Assembly: GCA_002786025.1 (NCBI GenBank)
Contig: NHNW01000008.1
Coordinates: 62,001 to 126,000 of the forward strand
DNA: 64,000 bases
Source: Zasmidium citrigriseum
Taxonomy: Eukaryota; Ascomycota; Dothideomycetes; Mycosphaerellales; Mycosphaerellaceae
Direction: 5' to 3'
Shown piece by piece: positions 1 through 11,869 of this stretch. Within the stretch, counting starts at the first letter, position 1; each line of letters starts with the position of its first letter. Below the pieces are notes generated by a model. The model was not told the DNA's origin and made no database searches. It saw nothing but the letters and a program-made list of their open reading frames with translations. Both the position numbers and the translations under genes were made by a program.

Positions 1-375
1 GATGCATGGACTTACGCAGCGCGATTTTGAGCTTTTCGTTTTGCTTGTCTGTGGTCGCGGTGTCCGTCTAGGGATATGGTCGGACTGTTCAGGATGGATG
101 TCTCGTCGATGGAGGATCTGGTGCTCTCTGGGCGGGAGCTGATTGGATCGCAGGGAGTGTAGAGCAAGGCTGCTGTGGTGGTTGGAGAGAGGCAGGGGAA
201 GTCTTGGGCGAATTGCTATGGAGTCTGAGCCTCACTGTTCTTGGAGTGTGATTTGGATGGTACTGACTTGATCATCCAGAGTTGGCGACCATAGGAAGTT
301 GGTGCATTCGTATGAAGCATGAGAGTTCTGCTCCTCGTCCCAGATGATGGGTGCTGTGGCGGTGTATTGAGACAT
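1..375 (-). CDS. AP-1/Yap-like bZIP transcription factor, N-terminal part (runs off the left edge)
   Basis: Two exons are visible on the minus strand. Exon 1 is 375-268 (ATG at 375, 36 codons, begins MSQYTATAPIIW). A 52-base GT-AG intron spans 267-216. Exon 2 is 215-16 and ends at a GTAAGT donor; the rest lies outside the window. Exon 2 ends in RQAKRKAQNRAA, the start of the basic region typical of fungal Yap1/AP-1-like bZIP factors, in which the NRAAQR-type stretch contacts DNA. About 102 N-terminal residues are visible; they are Ser/Thr/Pro rich, as is common before the bZIP in this family. The leucine zipper and any redox-sensitive Cys-rich region are not in view, so an oxidative-stress role is family inference only. 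The 169-codon open frame overlapping it (725-216) is a different frame and is not used. The call rests on the basic region and on phase-consistent splicing. Confidence 0.82.
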
Positions 376-1195
376 TGAGAGGTTGATCTTGTAGAGTCAA
401 CTTTTTCTTGCCAAATGGCGGGATCATCGCCGTACTTAAATCCCTCCTCTCCGTAGGATCTCAACACGCCATTTCGTTTCCGGTGCGTGGTTCTCCCATC
501 GATCGACAACGTCCAATGTTTTTGTCTCGTACTTCGTACCATGACGCTCTTCATCGGCTCCAAGTCCAGCTCATCGATGCCTGAGAGCCATGCCGAGGGC
601 TTGACTCTGCCAGTCAGCGAGATCTTGGCTGCAAGTGTTCCGCGTACATAATCATTAGCCCTCCTTGTTGTGTGGGTCTCGTAAGTTCGATGTAGTTGGT
701 ACTGTAGAGGACATGCGAGCACCACGAGTCGAATGAGGAAGGTTTAGATGTTGTGTAGCCTTAGTATTCTTGGCGCAGATGGACGAGTAGGAGACCATAA
801 ACCGGATTGGGGAAGGCTGGGTGAGGCGCAGTGTGAAACGGAGTTGTGATTGGATGGAGAAGGTAGTACTTTGTCGCTTGTATGCAGTCTCGGGAAGACG
901 TGGGTTTTAGGCTATACTCACGAGCCAGGTTGTTGCATGTGATTACCAACAGGACGCTAGAACGAGAGAGTGTCGAGTTGTAGGGCTGAAGTAGGGCGAG
1001 GACGATACATAGTAGCAGCAGTCCACATGGAGAGCGTGGCAGTCCGAACGTGATTGGCGGAACTGGTTCACAGCTTGTGCGTGCGTGTTGTACATGGCCG
1101 AGAGCTGAAGTAGGCGAGGACTGGGCATGTCGTTTACGCACAAATAGGTACGTCTCTCGTTTCGTCCCCGAAATCTGGAGCTTCTCGTCTCACTG
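376..1195. other. Intergenic region upstream of the bZIP gene
   Basis: This 820-base stretch lies between the bZIP start and the 3' end of the next minus-strand gene. It must hold the bZIP promoter and leader and the terminator of the upstream gene. I see no convincing gene: the open frames on both strands are short, lack recognisable motifs and overlap one another. Confidence 0.6.
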
Positions 1196-2988
1196 CTACG
1201 AGCTTCTTTCAGTTATAGATCGACACAACCTGCGAAGTTCAGAGACCTTCTTCAACCTCTCGATCATCGCTTCAAGGCTCCCAGAGAAGACCTCATCGAT
1301 CCACACCATCTGCAACAGAGCGCGTCTAACAAAGACATCAATGCCCACACATATCCCCGCCATGGAACCGGGCTTCCAGATCTCGACGATTCGAGTAAGA
1401 AACCAACCGTCATCCCGTCCCAGGTTGTTCGCCTCGATGGATCCCACGACGAGCATCCAAACAATCAAGGACTGGAGTTTCGGCGCTGCTGGATGCTCCA
1501 GGCATTGCTGAAGAGCTGGGATGAGCTTGGTGACATGGATCTCTGACCCACCGGCTCCAAGACAGAAGATCTGTCGGATGGGCGTTAGGAAGAGGATGAT
1601 GGCGTGGCGAAGAGCTTCTGTGAAGACGCTGTCGTCAGGTTGAGGTTGTGGCTTTTCGAGGTCGATGACTGCTCTCGGCTCGGAGCTGTTTTGTCCAGAG
1701 AGAAGGACGCATCGATAGACGATCGGAATGAGCCAAAGTGCATCGACTGGAGGGTGACCTCGGAACTCGTTGCCTCGAGTCTGGAGTTGCTGGACGAGCC
1801 AAGTGATTGTTGAGTCAAGGTCGAGGAATATGTCCATGATGGCATTCTCGTCTGGAAGTTCTTCTAGCCAGTTGGACTGGCAGGCTAGCACTCTGGCGTT
1901 GTGTGCGAAAGATGCGCAGGGAGTTTGAGGGATATATGGCGGAAGTTCGAAGAATGGGCGCATGTCTCGACATGAGGCGCCCTCCATGTCGACTCTACGG
2001 CCTCGTCAACGAGCTCGTGTGAAATGCACGGGGAAGACATATACTTACAGGTACAGAAAGTGCCGCAGAGGAGGATTCGACTCCAACGTAGCCGTGCCCC
2101 CACGCGCGCGGATGATAGTCTGAAGAGCCTTCATATGAAGAACCCACTGATCAGGAGCAGGCACCGGGTGCTGATCGTACTGCACACTCTCCCAACACCA
2201 GCCCCACTTTGGACAAGAGCTCGCGGACGTCGGCGTCAAACAATGGAGCGCAATGCCCAAGATTCCAAGAATGATGCCATCGCTGTACCGTGTCTGTTCA
2301 TCGCTGAGGCGACAATTGACGGAGCTTAGAGCGGTCTCATAATGGTGGAAAGCTTCGAGCCTGGCTCTCGTGCGCTCGGTACCCGTGAGTTCACCGCTTA
2401 GGCAGAAACCGGAAATTCCGAGTGAGACGTAGAACCAGGCAGTGTCGAAGCTGAGCATTTCGCAGGAGACCGCGCGGAGGGTTCCAACTGTGCGGCAGTT
2501 GCTTTTCAATACTGGTTAGAGTGTTAGTGAGATGGGAGTGGTGATTGAACGAGGCTGGCCTCACGATGGTCGAGTAAGTACCGCATTCGCTGGGTCAGTT
2601 GTACTGGAAGCCGTACAAATGAGTCCAGGACGACATTATCGAGAACAGGCGGCTGCCAAAATCCATCTTCTCGAACGATTTCTTGAACATCGTCCTTTGC
2701 TTCCGGGCTTTCATCCTGTTGAGAATGTTCCGGAGTCTTGCTTGATTGGCGATGCTGCGTGATGGTCACAGTGATTTTCTTCTTGCACCGCCTCCTCGCA
2801 AAACCAATGTCTTCCTCGCACGCGGATCAGCAGTCGCGTCTCAAGATCAAAGGTAATCTCTGACCTCGCATAACATGCTTCCTCGCCTCAGTCAAATACT
2901 TCTGACTCTCCGGCTTCGCATTCCGCCTAGTCCTCACGCCATCACAAGGCACAAAGTGGAGTCGAATAGGCACCGGCTTATCCTCCAT
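1196..2988 (-). CDS. Fungal-specific transcription-factor-domain protein without a zinc cluster
   Basis: Four exons on the minus strand: 2988-2865, 2810-2565, 2511-2049 and 1994-1196. The three introns are 54, 53 and 54 bases. Together the exons give 1632 bases, a 543-residue protein. The spliced N-terminus has a short FVPCDGVRTRRNA stretch, then RKHVMRDIGFARRRCKKK. This 'FV...G...HVMRD..xxRR' signature marks a widespread Pezizomycotina family (often annotated as tachykinin-family or fungal-specific transcription factor domain, DUF3468) that resembles zinc-cluster regulators but has no Zn2Cys6 motif. The rest is helical, e.g. FDTAWFYVSLGISGF, and a middle section mentioning LHCLTP and MKALQTIIRARGG that fits the activator-type domain. 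A nuclear regulatory role is family inference. It is divergent from PCT1, with 776 bases between the two start codons. Confidence 0.8.
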
Positions 2989-3764
2989 TGATCCGAAAAG
3001 TCATCGATCCGGTGGGTCTCGCAGTCCCGTCTGTGATTTTGAAGCTGTCCTTCAGCTGCCCAGTCTGCCCAGTCCGCGATTACAAATTGCTGACTACCTG
3101 CAGCGTCTTTCAGCTTTCACGTGCGCCAAGTGAATGAAACCTCGCCTAGTTGGGTGATATGGTAGATCGATTCCCTCTTTTGAATGGAGCAGTCCACTCC
3201 GGACTTCTCATTCTGGACTGTTGGTATGCTTCGCTTACTTGCGTCCAGGTACCCTTTCAACTCGTAGTGGGGCCGAAATTGCTGTGCCTCAGGCCGTTTG
3301 CAGATGAGCAGGATGGAGATTCGGCATCCTGTGCTCGAGATGCTGAAGACTACTACCCGTGGCAGGTGCAACCTTCAAGAGGGTCGACGTTGATGCCAAG
3401 GAGCACATGCAACGCAAGTCGAGAGGCTGCGGACGGGCATGTGCAGGCAAATTTTCTTCAGCATGTCTCAGGGTCGCCATTCAAGAGCCTGTGTTCAGGA
3501 GATGAAGAAATCGACAGCCTGCGAAGCGTAAAGATCAGTTTGCTCTGCATCTCGTGGTCGTCTTTCGAGGTGACGTTGGCCAATCGTCAGCGGCCCGTCC
3601 GAACCTTTTCCGCAATCGCAGATCGGTCTCAAGCAAGGAATCGACCGCGATCCAAGCTTTCTTCATTTCACTTGCCCTCAGTGCCAGCAAGACACGTCGC
3701 GCCATCGCTTCTTCCTCCTCCTCCTCCTCCTAATCACCACTCACCACAACGCGATATAATCACA
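2989..3764. promoter_or_regulatory. Divergent promoter region between the transcription factor and PCT1
   Basis: The two start codons face away from each other across 776 bases. A CTTCCTCCTCC-type pyrimidine tract at about 3708-3731 lies just upstream of the PCT1 ATG, as is common near transcription starts in filamentous fungi. The PCT1 frame stays open upstream to 3150 without stop, but that stretch shows no conserved protein features and is treated as leader. Confidence 0.5.
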
Positions 3765-5081
3765 ATGCCACCCAAACGCAAGCGAGCGACGTCCGCCGCC
3801 GCAACAGCAGACCCCCCAGTCCAACCTTCCTCGCGCGATGCCTCAGGCGAAGACACGACGGACTCGGTGCTGCGCGATGTGAAAGAGCGCAAGAACATGG
3901 ATCCTCCAGCGAAAAGAACGCGAGCGAGTTCCTCAGCAGCCGCAAAAGGCAAAGCCAATGGCACCGCATCGGCATCCTCAAGCAAAATGTCCATCGAAAC
4001 AGGCAAGCACGTGGAGATGCCTGTCAATGGCACCCTCGACGGCACAGGCGAACACGGCGAAGCAGGCACAATGCGCATGGAAGCACCCCCAAAAGCCGGA
4101 ATCATAGACCCCGCCGGCGGCTACAAAACGAACCCTCCACCAGAAGACCGCGCAGTCCGAGTCTACGCCGACGGAGTCTTCGACCTCTTCCACCTAGGCC
4201 ACATGCGCCAACTGCAACAAGCCAAAACCGCATTCCCCAACACGCAACTCATCGTCGGCGTAACCGGCGACGTCGAAACCCACAAACGCAAAGGCCTCAC
4301 CGTAATGTCCGCGAAAGAACGCGCCGAGTCCGTCCGGCACTGCCGCTGGGTCGACGAAGTCATCGAAGACTGTCCCTGGATCATCGACGTGGACTTCCTG
4401 GAAAAACACAACATCGACTACGTCGCCCACGACGATCTTCCCTATGGCGCGGCTGAGGGAGATGATATCTACAAGCCGATTAAGGAGAAGGGGATGTTTC
4501 TTGTCACGCAGCGGACCGAGGGGGTGAGTACGACGGGGATTATTACGAAGATTGTGCGGGATTATGAGCAGTATATTGCGAGGCAGTTGAAGCGGGGGAC
4601 GAGTCGGCAGGAGTTGAATGTGAGTTGGTTGAAGAAGAATGAACTCGATATTAAACGGCATGTGAGCGAATTGAGTAAAACGATTCGGAACAATTGGACG
4701 ACCACGGGACAGGAACTTTCCCGGGAACTGCGACAATTCTGGCAGCCCAGCAGGCCTAACAGTCCCGCTCCCTCAGCGACGCCTTCGCTGCGGAATGGCA
4801 GCACGAGGAGCGCGGCTGGGGACAGGAGTCCGCTGCCTAGTGACCGCCTCGCTAGGACGGAGAGCAGTCGCCGAGCGAGCACGCCGCAGAAGAGTATGGA
4901 TTTCGCGGCGGGATATGCGATGGGGTTGATTGGGGGTGTGAAGGGGTGGATGGAGGGGAGCAAGAGGCGGAATTTGTCGGACTCCAGGGCGCAGAGTCCG
5001 GAGGATAGTCCGGTTGAGGAGGAGGCGGTGGAGCAGAGGGGACGGAGCAAAGGGAACATAAAGGGGGAGGTGGTTGAGTAA
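3765..5081 (+). CDS. PCT1: Choline-phosphate cytidylyltransferase
   Basis: Makes CDP-choline from CTP and phosphocholine, the rate-limiting step of the Kennedy pathway to phosphatidylcholine. The chosen ATG at 3765 gives 438 residues starting MPPKRKRATS, a nuclear-localisation-like basic start as in yeast Pct1. The catalytic domain spans about residues 130-262: VYADGVFDLFHLGH (HxGH at 143-146, binds CTP) and RTEGVSTT (250-257). A lysine/arginine-rich amphipathic stretch follows (about 268-320, e.g. KKNELDIKRHVSELSKTIR), matching the membrane-binding M domain that activates the enzyme on phosphatidylcholine-poor membranes. The C-terminus is Ser/Pro rich (NSPAPSATP, SRAQSPEDSP), typical of the phosphorylated tail. 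A single exon. The same frame is open for another 205 codons upstream, but the motifs and the expected length favour 3765. Identification is very secure. Confidence 0.96.
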   Translation: MPPKRKRATSAAATADPPVQPSSRDASGEDTTDSVLRDVKERKNMDPPAKRTRASSSAAAKGKANGTASASSSKMSIETGKHVEMPVNGTLDGTGEHGEAGTMRMEAPPKAGIIDPAGGYKTNPPPEDRAVRVYADGVFDLFHLGHMRQLQQAKTAFPNTQLIVGVTGDVETHKRKGLTVMSAKERAESVRHCRWVDEVIEDCPWIIDVDFLEKHNIDYVAHDDLPYGAAEGDDIYKPIKEKGMFLVTQRTEGVSTTGIITKIVRDYEQYIARQLKRGTSRQELNVSWLKKNELDIKRHVSELSKTIRNNWTTTGQELSRELRQFWQPSRPNSPAPSATPSLRNGSTRSAAGDRSPLPSDRLARTESSRRASTPQKSMDFAAGYAMGLIGGVKGWMEGSKRRNLSDSRAQSPEDSPVEEEAVEQRGRSKGNIKGEVVE

Positions 5082-8000
5082 TGGTAATGGGGAGGGTTTG
5101 TAGGTGAGGTAGGGAATACCCAGATTGGCATTTGCGATGGGTCGTATGCATGCATACATTGGGCTTATAGAATGGAATGGGCAGGGCAATGGGCAGGGCA
5201 TATTGAAATTGGCGAGGCGTTTCGTCGTCCTTCCAACAGAAAGTCACGTTGCAATTCACTTACCTTGTGCCCGACTGTACTAGCTTGGTGCCTCTGGTTC
5301 TCGTCCTTTCTCTCACTAGCTTGTGATGTCGGTCATGTGAACATCCTTTCGCCTCACTCCAAAGATCGACAGTCGAACATGAGGCTCTGGTGTCGATCAC
5401 ATCGGATATGTGCGGCTTAGGAGAAGAGGCAGAGGAGTTGCACTGCTTTTGTTTGCTTTGGTCGCTGGCAGTGTTTGCTTTCAGTGCTCCTTTGCAGCCG
5501 GATGGATGAACAGCACATCATCTGTGGACAGTCGTGGAGTCCGATGTCACTGCAGCACGGCGCTTGACGCGGGTAAGATGTAGAGAAGTATCTCGGGATT
5601 GCTTCGTTCGTCTTACCTAGCTCTGCGTCTTTGAGGGACAGCGCCGGTGGTGCAAGCAGTCGTTTGAGCACGTGGTGAAGCGAGGGCTGTGATCTTGCCA
5701 TCCCGCGCCTTTTCGCTTAGATGGAGAGATCTTGAGAGTCGGGGTTGTTCGGTGTTCGGTGGCCGTGGAGGCAACGTCGGGGACGGAGTCCGTTGGTCAT
5801 GGAGATCTTTTTGATTGTGGGTCGTTTGCCTTGCCTAGATTTAATGCGTGATTGCTGGATGACAGCTTGATCGAGCGTTTTGGAGCTACAGCTCATCCTT
5901 TTGGGAAATTTGTCCTGGGTGGAGGTTACAGACACGGGTCCTTTTTGTCCTTTGGCCTATAAGCGGGCTGCCTTTCTGGGAGTATGGACTCTGGTTCAGC
6001 TTTCGGCATTACATTGGCTGGGCCGAAATGGCTATCCTGTCAAGATGATTGTAATCCTCGGGTATGTGTTCGAACCGTCATCGAAGAGCCGATCAAGTCA
6101 TGCAGATACATTCCTCCAGAGTCTGTGGATGCCATGGCCTGACAATGGTGAGTGAATGATCTACGACGCCCGTGATGAGGCGGTCTAGCTGCCTGTTAGC
6201 TCCTTCTCGTACTCGGCATTTATCCCAGTCCTGGCCGTCCACGAGGCTGGATAGCCGAGAGCGAGGTTCAAGGATATCAAACCCGGTTCCTTGTTGTGGA
6301 AACGCCTGGAAGTGCCGTGGTTGCCCGGGACAAGACGATCTGGGTTACGAGTGTTGAGATTGTACCTTTTCTTGTTCTTGCGATACGCTTCGCTATACGA
6401 AAAGCAGGGCGAATGGCCAATATCGAGGTGATTGATCCTGGAAAGTTGATCTTCAAGTTGCTTGCTCCGAGGACGAGGTTTCCGGGGAGACGGCCTTTCC
6501 AACGGGGCGTAAAACGTGGTCGTTGTTGTACCGGTCAACGACAGCATCTTCCTCGACGAACGGGTGGCTGGGGCGATTGCGAGACACTCGAAGGGCAAGA
6601 TCTGGTCTGACAGATGTCAAAGCGAAGGTTGTTGATGTTTTTGAATCTGGCGGTCAAGATGCGAGATGTGTTGCTTCGTCCTTGGTCAGACCGTGCCGCT
6701 GGACGTGCGGTACCTGCAAGTCAAGTCCACTGTATCTGCACTTGTATGCAGTCCATGCGCATGGCACAGCGGTCATGATGCTGATGATGCTCATATTGCT
6801 GACGTCGGTTGGGGCGCATCGCACACACGGCCCGGAGGAGTCTCGCTTGGTGTTGTCAGTTAACAGCAAGATGCTTGAAGATCATTTCGAGATCTTATAT
6901 GTGTCTGTCGGCAAGGCGATGTGTCTGGACGCCATTCGACTGTTTGGTGAAGCTGCATCCCTGCCGTCGATCATAAATCCAACAAAAGCAATCACTGCAG
7001 TCGGCCATTGGATCGGGTGTCTCCAGTGAGGCGGCATTGCATTGTTGATGTCTTGTTGCCGTGCCCACCGGAAACGTGCTTTTCCAAATCATTGCATTCG
7101 GATTGATGAAGATCCATGGCGCGGAGTGAGGCTGGCTCGAAGATGTTTTAAGATTACCGAACGAGGCGTGCATGATCCAGAGCCGGGCCGATGCGTGTTC
7201 AGACAGAAGCCGAAGATGATACCGCAATCTGCGCCAGCTGCGAGGATCCTGGTTGCAGTGATTGAGGGACGAAACCCGCGCGACATTCCTCATTAAAGAC
7301 TTCCGGGCGAACCGTCATTTCGCGTGTGCTGGATATTAGCTGACGAGTCGCGCGCGCTGCATGCTGCGAGTAGAATGAAGCGATGTAGTGTAGATGCTGT
7401 GTCGCGTGACGGTGCATATTGCCGGCGAAGGTCCTCGGCGAGCGAGGAACGGAGGGCAGGTAGTGGTGCTGCTGCGCAGTGGCAAGACAAGAGAGACATG
7501 CGCAAGAGGTTGCCATAAAAAGGTCGCAGCTCAGCCGGCGACGCACCTTTCCGCGCCGCCGGGATGGACCTGGCAGCGGCAGCGGCGAAGACACAGCGAA
7601 TAGGTCGGCGCTGGGAGGGCGATTGGGGCATACCACGGCTCTTTATGCATGCTGTGGTGTGTCGAATCCGTGGACAGAAGGCGAATGTGAGGTGGTGGAG
7701 ATGTTTCGGTCGTCTGTGTGGCCGTTTTGGCGATGCGGCTCAAGCAGCCAATCCGCGGGCGCATGGCGCTAGTAAGATAGATTTGCGTCCTTTTGGGTGC
7801 AGCACACATCTCACCATCTGCACTTCGCCTTCTTGTCGCTGCTGGCTGTCCGACCGCCGCCGTCTCAGCCGAGTGCTGTCGTCGAGGCATGCTGCGTCCT
7901 GTCGTGCGATGCTGCCGCTGCCGTCACCGCGCCGCCGCCCGCAAACGGCATTTCCACGCATCCTCATCGCCGGTACACCAACAGCTAGAGGCTCTAGGTT

Positions 8001-8951
8001 GGCTTTACGGCACCGGTAGAGGTATGCACGAACCAGGGGAACGCCTGTATCCCGCCTCGCGATTTGCGTCGGCCTTGTTTCCAAGCAACTCGCCCCTTTC
8101 GCCCTCGACATCACCCTAACGCAGACGCATGCAGGCCCAGATTGCTTGCAGCAGCAGCACCAGCATCACTCCCGTCAACGAGACCGGCAGCCCGAGCCCC
8201 AGCCCAGCGCGTGTGTCGCAGAGCAAGGCTGACTACGTCGCCCGCTCCCTGGCATCTCACGCCCGCGTCAGGAATCTGCGTCTGCATCGCTGCAAAACAT
8301 CACCTGCCACCAGTCGACCGGCAAGTCCGGTCTCACGCCTGCAGTCGTCTGCGACTCCTTCTGCCACTCGTTTTCACTCCTCCCTTATGCCTCACTTCTC
8401 GCCTTGCGTCTGCTCTCTCATTCGCTCTTTACCCAACGCCGTCTCTTGAGGCACGGTTGCCCTCCGGTACCACAACCCTCAGTCCTTTCCAGCGTCCTCC
8501 CTTTGTCGTTCTGCCGGCTGCGTCGCACACGCTCCAAACCACCTCGCTTTCATACCACCGCCTCAAAGACGCTTGCGACCACCGACGCTGCCAGACGTTG
8601 CTTGCTCAACCTCCACGGTAAGCCCTCGTGTTTGGACACCACAACCACCACATCCACGGCCTTGCTCTCGCGTTGGACCGCAGCTGTCGTAGCTGCACCC
8701 ATCCGGCCTTGATTTGACACGACAGAGCACTGTGCTTGCTTCAGCGCTGACCACTTCTCCCCAGGCGTTTCCACCTTGCGCTTCTAAACGGCGGCTTCTG
8801 GCGTTCGGTCGTCTTCGATCAGCATTGTCTTAGACTCTTCCGCGAGGCATGAATACACTGCCATCTTCCACACCCCGTAATACTCCCTTGTAACACAACA
8901 ACTCGTCGACCAACAACAACATAAACGTCGACATCACGGCTCCTTCCAGCC
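5082..8951. other. Long gene-poor region between PCT1 and the Sok1-like gene
   Basis: About 3.9 kb with no supported gene. Open frames up to 168 codons (for example 6523-7029 on the plus strand and 7199-7636 on the minus strand) overlap each other on both strands and show no recognisable motif. From about 7790 to 8940 the plus strand becomes rich in C and T, with tracts such as CTCTTTACCCAACGCCGTCTC and several short ATG-initiated frames (8129 is the longest, 106 codons). That part reads like a promoter plus a long pyrimidine-rich leader of the gene at 8952. A non-coding RNA cannot be excluded from sequence alone. Confidence 0.5.
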
Positions 8952-11009
8952 ATGGACCAACAACCCCCAAATCACAAAGTCAAGGAGCGTGACCCCATGC
9001 CGACCTACTCACAAGACGATGCTCCGCACACGAGAAGGAACTCGGTACATGCCGGGTCAGGGAAGAGCCCAGTGACGGCTCGAAAAGAACCGCAGAGACC
9101 CCTGGTGACTGATTCGCCATGGAGGTCACAAGGCGGCACACATACAATCCCATTTCCCCCCAGTCGTTCTCCGATAGATTCTCTCAGTCCTTCACCTCCG
9201 CCACTGTTCGAAAAAGCCCCCGAACTCACCGACGACGAAATTCGATCCAAAATCATGTCCATCATGCGGGAACTTGACCTAACCGGGCAATACGCTTGGT
9301 GTTACGAGACCGCCGACGAAGATCCACCCATAACGCCCACCAGCCTGGCAGAACTCGACATGCAGCGGATAATCAACAACCCCAAACTGCGACACGACGT
9401 GAATTTCGACCGAGAACTACACTTTCGACCCAACCTCGATGGATCAAAAGGCAGGCAAAAGATGCAACAATCAGATCAGTACTGGAAAGCACTAGAGGCG
9501 GAGCTCTGCACACACAACTTGGCACTGATGAGGATACTGTCATCACCTGGCGATGAGGCATACTGGGCTCGGATAAGCAAGGGCGCGCTGGTACGGTTAC
9601 CGAAGATATTCACGGCCGTGCGTGACATTCTCAAAACGCTGGTGCCTGACTATGATCAGAAGGCCGTCAAGGATCGGCTAGACGTGGAACACATCATGCA
9701 GCAAATCCAGAATGGGGTGTGTGACCTGATCGATCTCGGCAAGTGGCTAGCCAAGGTTTTGAAGAATCACTGTGCACCGATGAGAGACGGGCTAGTGGAC
9801 AACATGCAGAAGGAGATCGATCAGGGTGCACGAGAGAATGATCCCAAGAGGCTGGTCAGCGGTCTGCGGCAGCTGATGAACATCCTGGAGGCCATGAAGC
9901 TGGACGTTGCCAACCACCAGATCAGGCACATGCGGCCTTTGTTGATCGAAGACACCATCAACTTCCAGCGAAGGTACAACGCACATCGGATGGGGATCGG
10001 GAAGATCAGTCAAGAGGACGCAAAGCGATGGCTGGAAGACAACATGCAACCTCTAGGCTGTGAATCGTCTAAACTTTCGGCCATAACACGGGGACTGATC
10101 CAGGACCTCATCTACAACGATGGCTCGTCCTTCTGCCCACCGGCCTTCTACCTGGACTCCGACCGGTTGCGAGCGTTGCGGATTGAGCTTCACTGCAAAG
10201 TCTACCACGCCATCTGCCGCGACGTTCTTCGAGAGCTTGCAGCATCATCTAGGATCTCGCCAGTGGATTTGGACAGAGCGTGCGAAGCACTGCAAAGCTC
10301 AGTGACTGCCATCGTCGGCGTCCACGGCAAGTTCGCGGACCGTGTCGAGAACATCGCAGCCGAGATCGTTCGCGTGCTTCTCGTTGCCGAAGGTCGCCAC
10401 CCACCCTTTGATGTCGACCTTCAGCTTCTCGTCGAGCAGAGCCTGGGCAACTTCCTCAGCCGCGACTGTAGCGCTTTTAGGCAGAACGCAAAGATCGTGG
10501 CCGAGACGCTCATCCCCAAGGTCCAATCTCGCGTGCGAGACAACGTCCGACTGTCTGCACTTGACTTGCAAGACCTGCTCGTCCCTCAAGTGGCATCACA
10601 GCGAAACTCGATGGGATTCGGAGCCATCTGCGAGCCACTGCCCGGGAACGATCTCACAGCACAGGATCCGGACGAGGACATCATTGGACGATTCACCCAC
10701 ATCATCGCACTCCACTGGCAAGTCTGGTCGGAGCTGGTCTATCTCGTTGAGGAGAAAGAAGAGGACGCCGCTTCCGACAACGGCAGCGAGAGCACCGTCA
10801 TTCAATCTCAACAGGGCTCGCCCACGATACCGGTCGCAACAGCAGTCTACGCTCCCGGCAAGAAGTGGCTGCCTGTTAGTGTCACGGTCACAGATGTTCC
10901 AAGCGGACTGCCGACCCCGTCTCCATCTCCGGCACCACAGCCGGAAGAGGAGTCACCGGAGCAAGGCGGCGATGAATCGTTGGACTCTCAGCAGCAACAG
11001 CCAGCATGA
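8952..11009 (+). CDS. SOK1: T-complex protein 11 family protein (Sok1-like)
   Basis: A single exon of 685 residues. The N-terminal 85 or so residues are Pro/Ser/Arg rich and probably disordered. The TCP11 domain runs from about residue 90 to 610; recognisable stretches include ELHFRPNLDGSKGRQKMQ, LMRILSSPGDEAYWARI and IRHMRPLLIEDTINFQRRY. The C-terminus is Pro/Ser/Gln/Glu rich (residues 640-685). The yeast member, Sok1, was found as a multicopy suppressor of loss of protein kinase A and acts in cAMP-linked growth control; this is family knowledge, not seen here. The ATG at 8952 follows an AAC-rich leader with no in-frame upstream ATG of note. Expression may be tuned by the long leader and its small upstream open frames. 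Confidence 0.88.
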   Translation: MDQQPPNHKVKERDPMPTYSQDDAPHTRRNSVHAGSGKSPVTARKEPQRPLVTDSPWRSQGGTHTIPFPPSRSPIDSLSPSPPPLFEKAPELTDDEIRSKIMSIMRELDLTGQYAWCYETADEDPPITPTSLAELDMQRIINNPKLRHDVNFDRELHFRPNLDGSKGRQKMQQSDQYWKALEAELCTHNLALMRILSSPGDEAYWARISKGALVRLPKIFTAVRDILKTLVPDYDQKAVKDRLDVEHIMQQIQNGVCDLIDLGKWLAKVLKNHCAPMRDGLVDNMQKEIDQGARENDPKRLVSGLRQLMNILEAMKLDVANHQIRHMRPLLIEDTINFQRRYNAHRMGIGKISQEDAKRWLEDNMQPLGCESSKLSAITRGLIQDLIYNDGSSFCPPAFYLDSDRLRALRIELHCKVYHAICRDVLRELAASSRISPVDLDRACEALQSSVTAIVGVHGKFADRVENIAAEIVRVLLVAEGRHPPFDVDLQLLVEQSLGNFLSRDCSAFRQNAKIVAETLIPKVQSRVRDNVRLSALDLQDLLVPQVASQRNSMGFGAICEPLPGNDLTAQDPDEDIIGRFTHIIALHWQVWSELVYLVEEKEEDAASDNGSESTVIQSQQGSPTIPVATAVYAPGKKWLPVSVTVTDVPSGLPTPSPSPAPQPEEESPEQGGDESLDSQQQQPA

Positions 11010-11869
11010 GGAGTCAGCACGAGCTGCAATCCAACATCACCACAAATGGCGTTGTTGCGATACGATTGGAGAGGGCATAATACAACACCCCGCCCTCCCC
11101 GCACACATTCTGGATACCACAGCCCCATTTCGATGGAATACATCACCATAGAGCAACACTCCTCACTGGACCGATTGCCTTCTCTTGTACATACTTCCCT
11201 GGACGGAAACACTTCTTCTCTTGTCTGTTCGGCTGCATGCAGTTTGTTTTAGCGAAGGAGTTTCGGGTGAGGTTTTCGAGTATCCAACTAATCATTGGTA
11301 CTTACATCTTGTATTTTTTGGGAGGATTCAGGGAGGGAAATACTGGTTTCTATTTCCAAAGAAGCATAGGAGGTTTGGTACATTGGCACCTGTTTGATTG
11401 GCATTTTCAGGGGCGAAGGGCAAGCGAAGCGAGGAAGGGAGGCTAAAGTGCTTCTTTTGCGGCTGCATCACTGGAAGATGGGGCATCTTTCAGGAGACTT
11501 TCGAGTCTGGGAGGCGAGGATCTTTTATTTTGATATCCACATCTTCGGCCCTTGGTAGACGAGGCACACTTGTTGTTCTTTTGAGTGAGAATGGAATACC
11601 ACTTTTAATGGATCGACATGCGGGACTCTTGCTTCTTCATGTGATGTTCCAATAATGTTTGTGTGGCTTTTCAGGGGGAGGGGTAGATGCAAATATTTTG
11701 AGAGCTGCTGACCTTTCGAGCTCTTCACATGGAGCGAGAGGAATGATCGGCTCAATCCCGGTCAATGCCACGTGGGAAGCGGGCGTCACCACAGCTCTCG
11801 AAGCTTTTCTCAATTCATCCCATTTCCACCAACCACCCTCACTCTCCCACGACGACAACGAAAATCACG
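11010..11869. other. Intergenic region, Sok1-like gene to CIA1
   Basis: 860 bases holding the 3' end of the Sok1-like transcript and the CIA1 promoter. T-rich sequence from about 11220 to 11680 and short open frames without conserved features; nothing else recognised. The CIA1 frame is open 35 codons upstream of the chosen ATG. Confidence 0.5.

Noticed and set aside
216..725. 169-codon minus-strand frame at the bZIP locus
   Set aside because: A different frame, spliced as described, gives the bZIP basic region; the longer frame has no family features.
3150..3764. 205-codon upstream extension of PCT1
   Set aside because: Not like the family; the protein from 3765 already has the right length and a typical basic start.
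6523..7029. 168-codon plus-strand open frame in the PCT1-Sok1 desert
   Set aside because: No recognisable motif, overlapped by frames on both strands, and no splice continuation.
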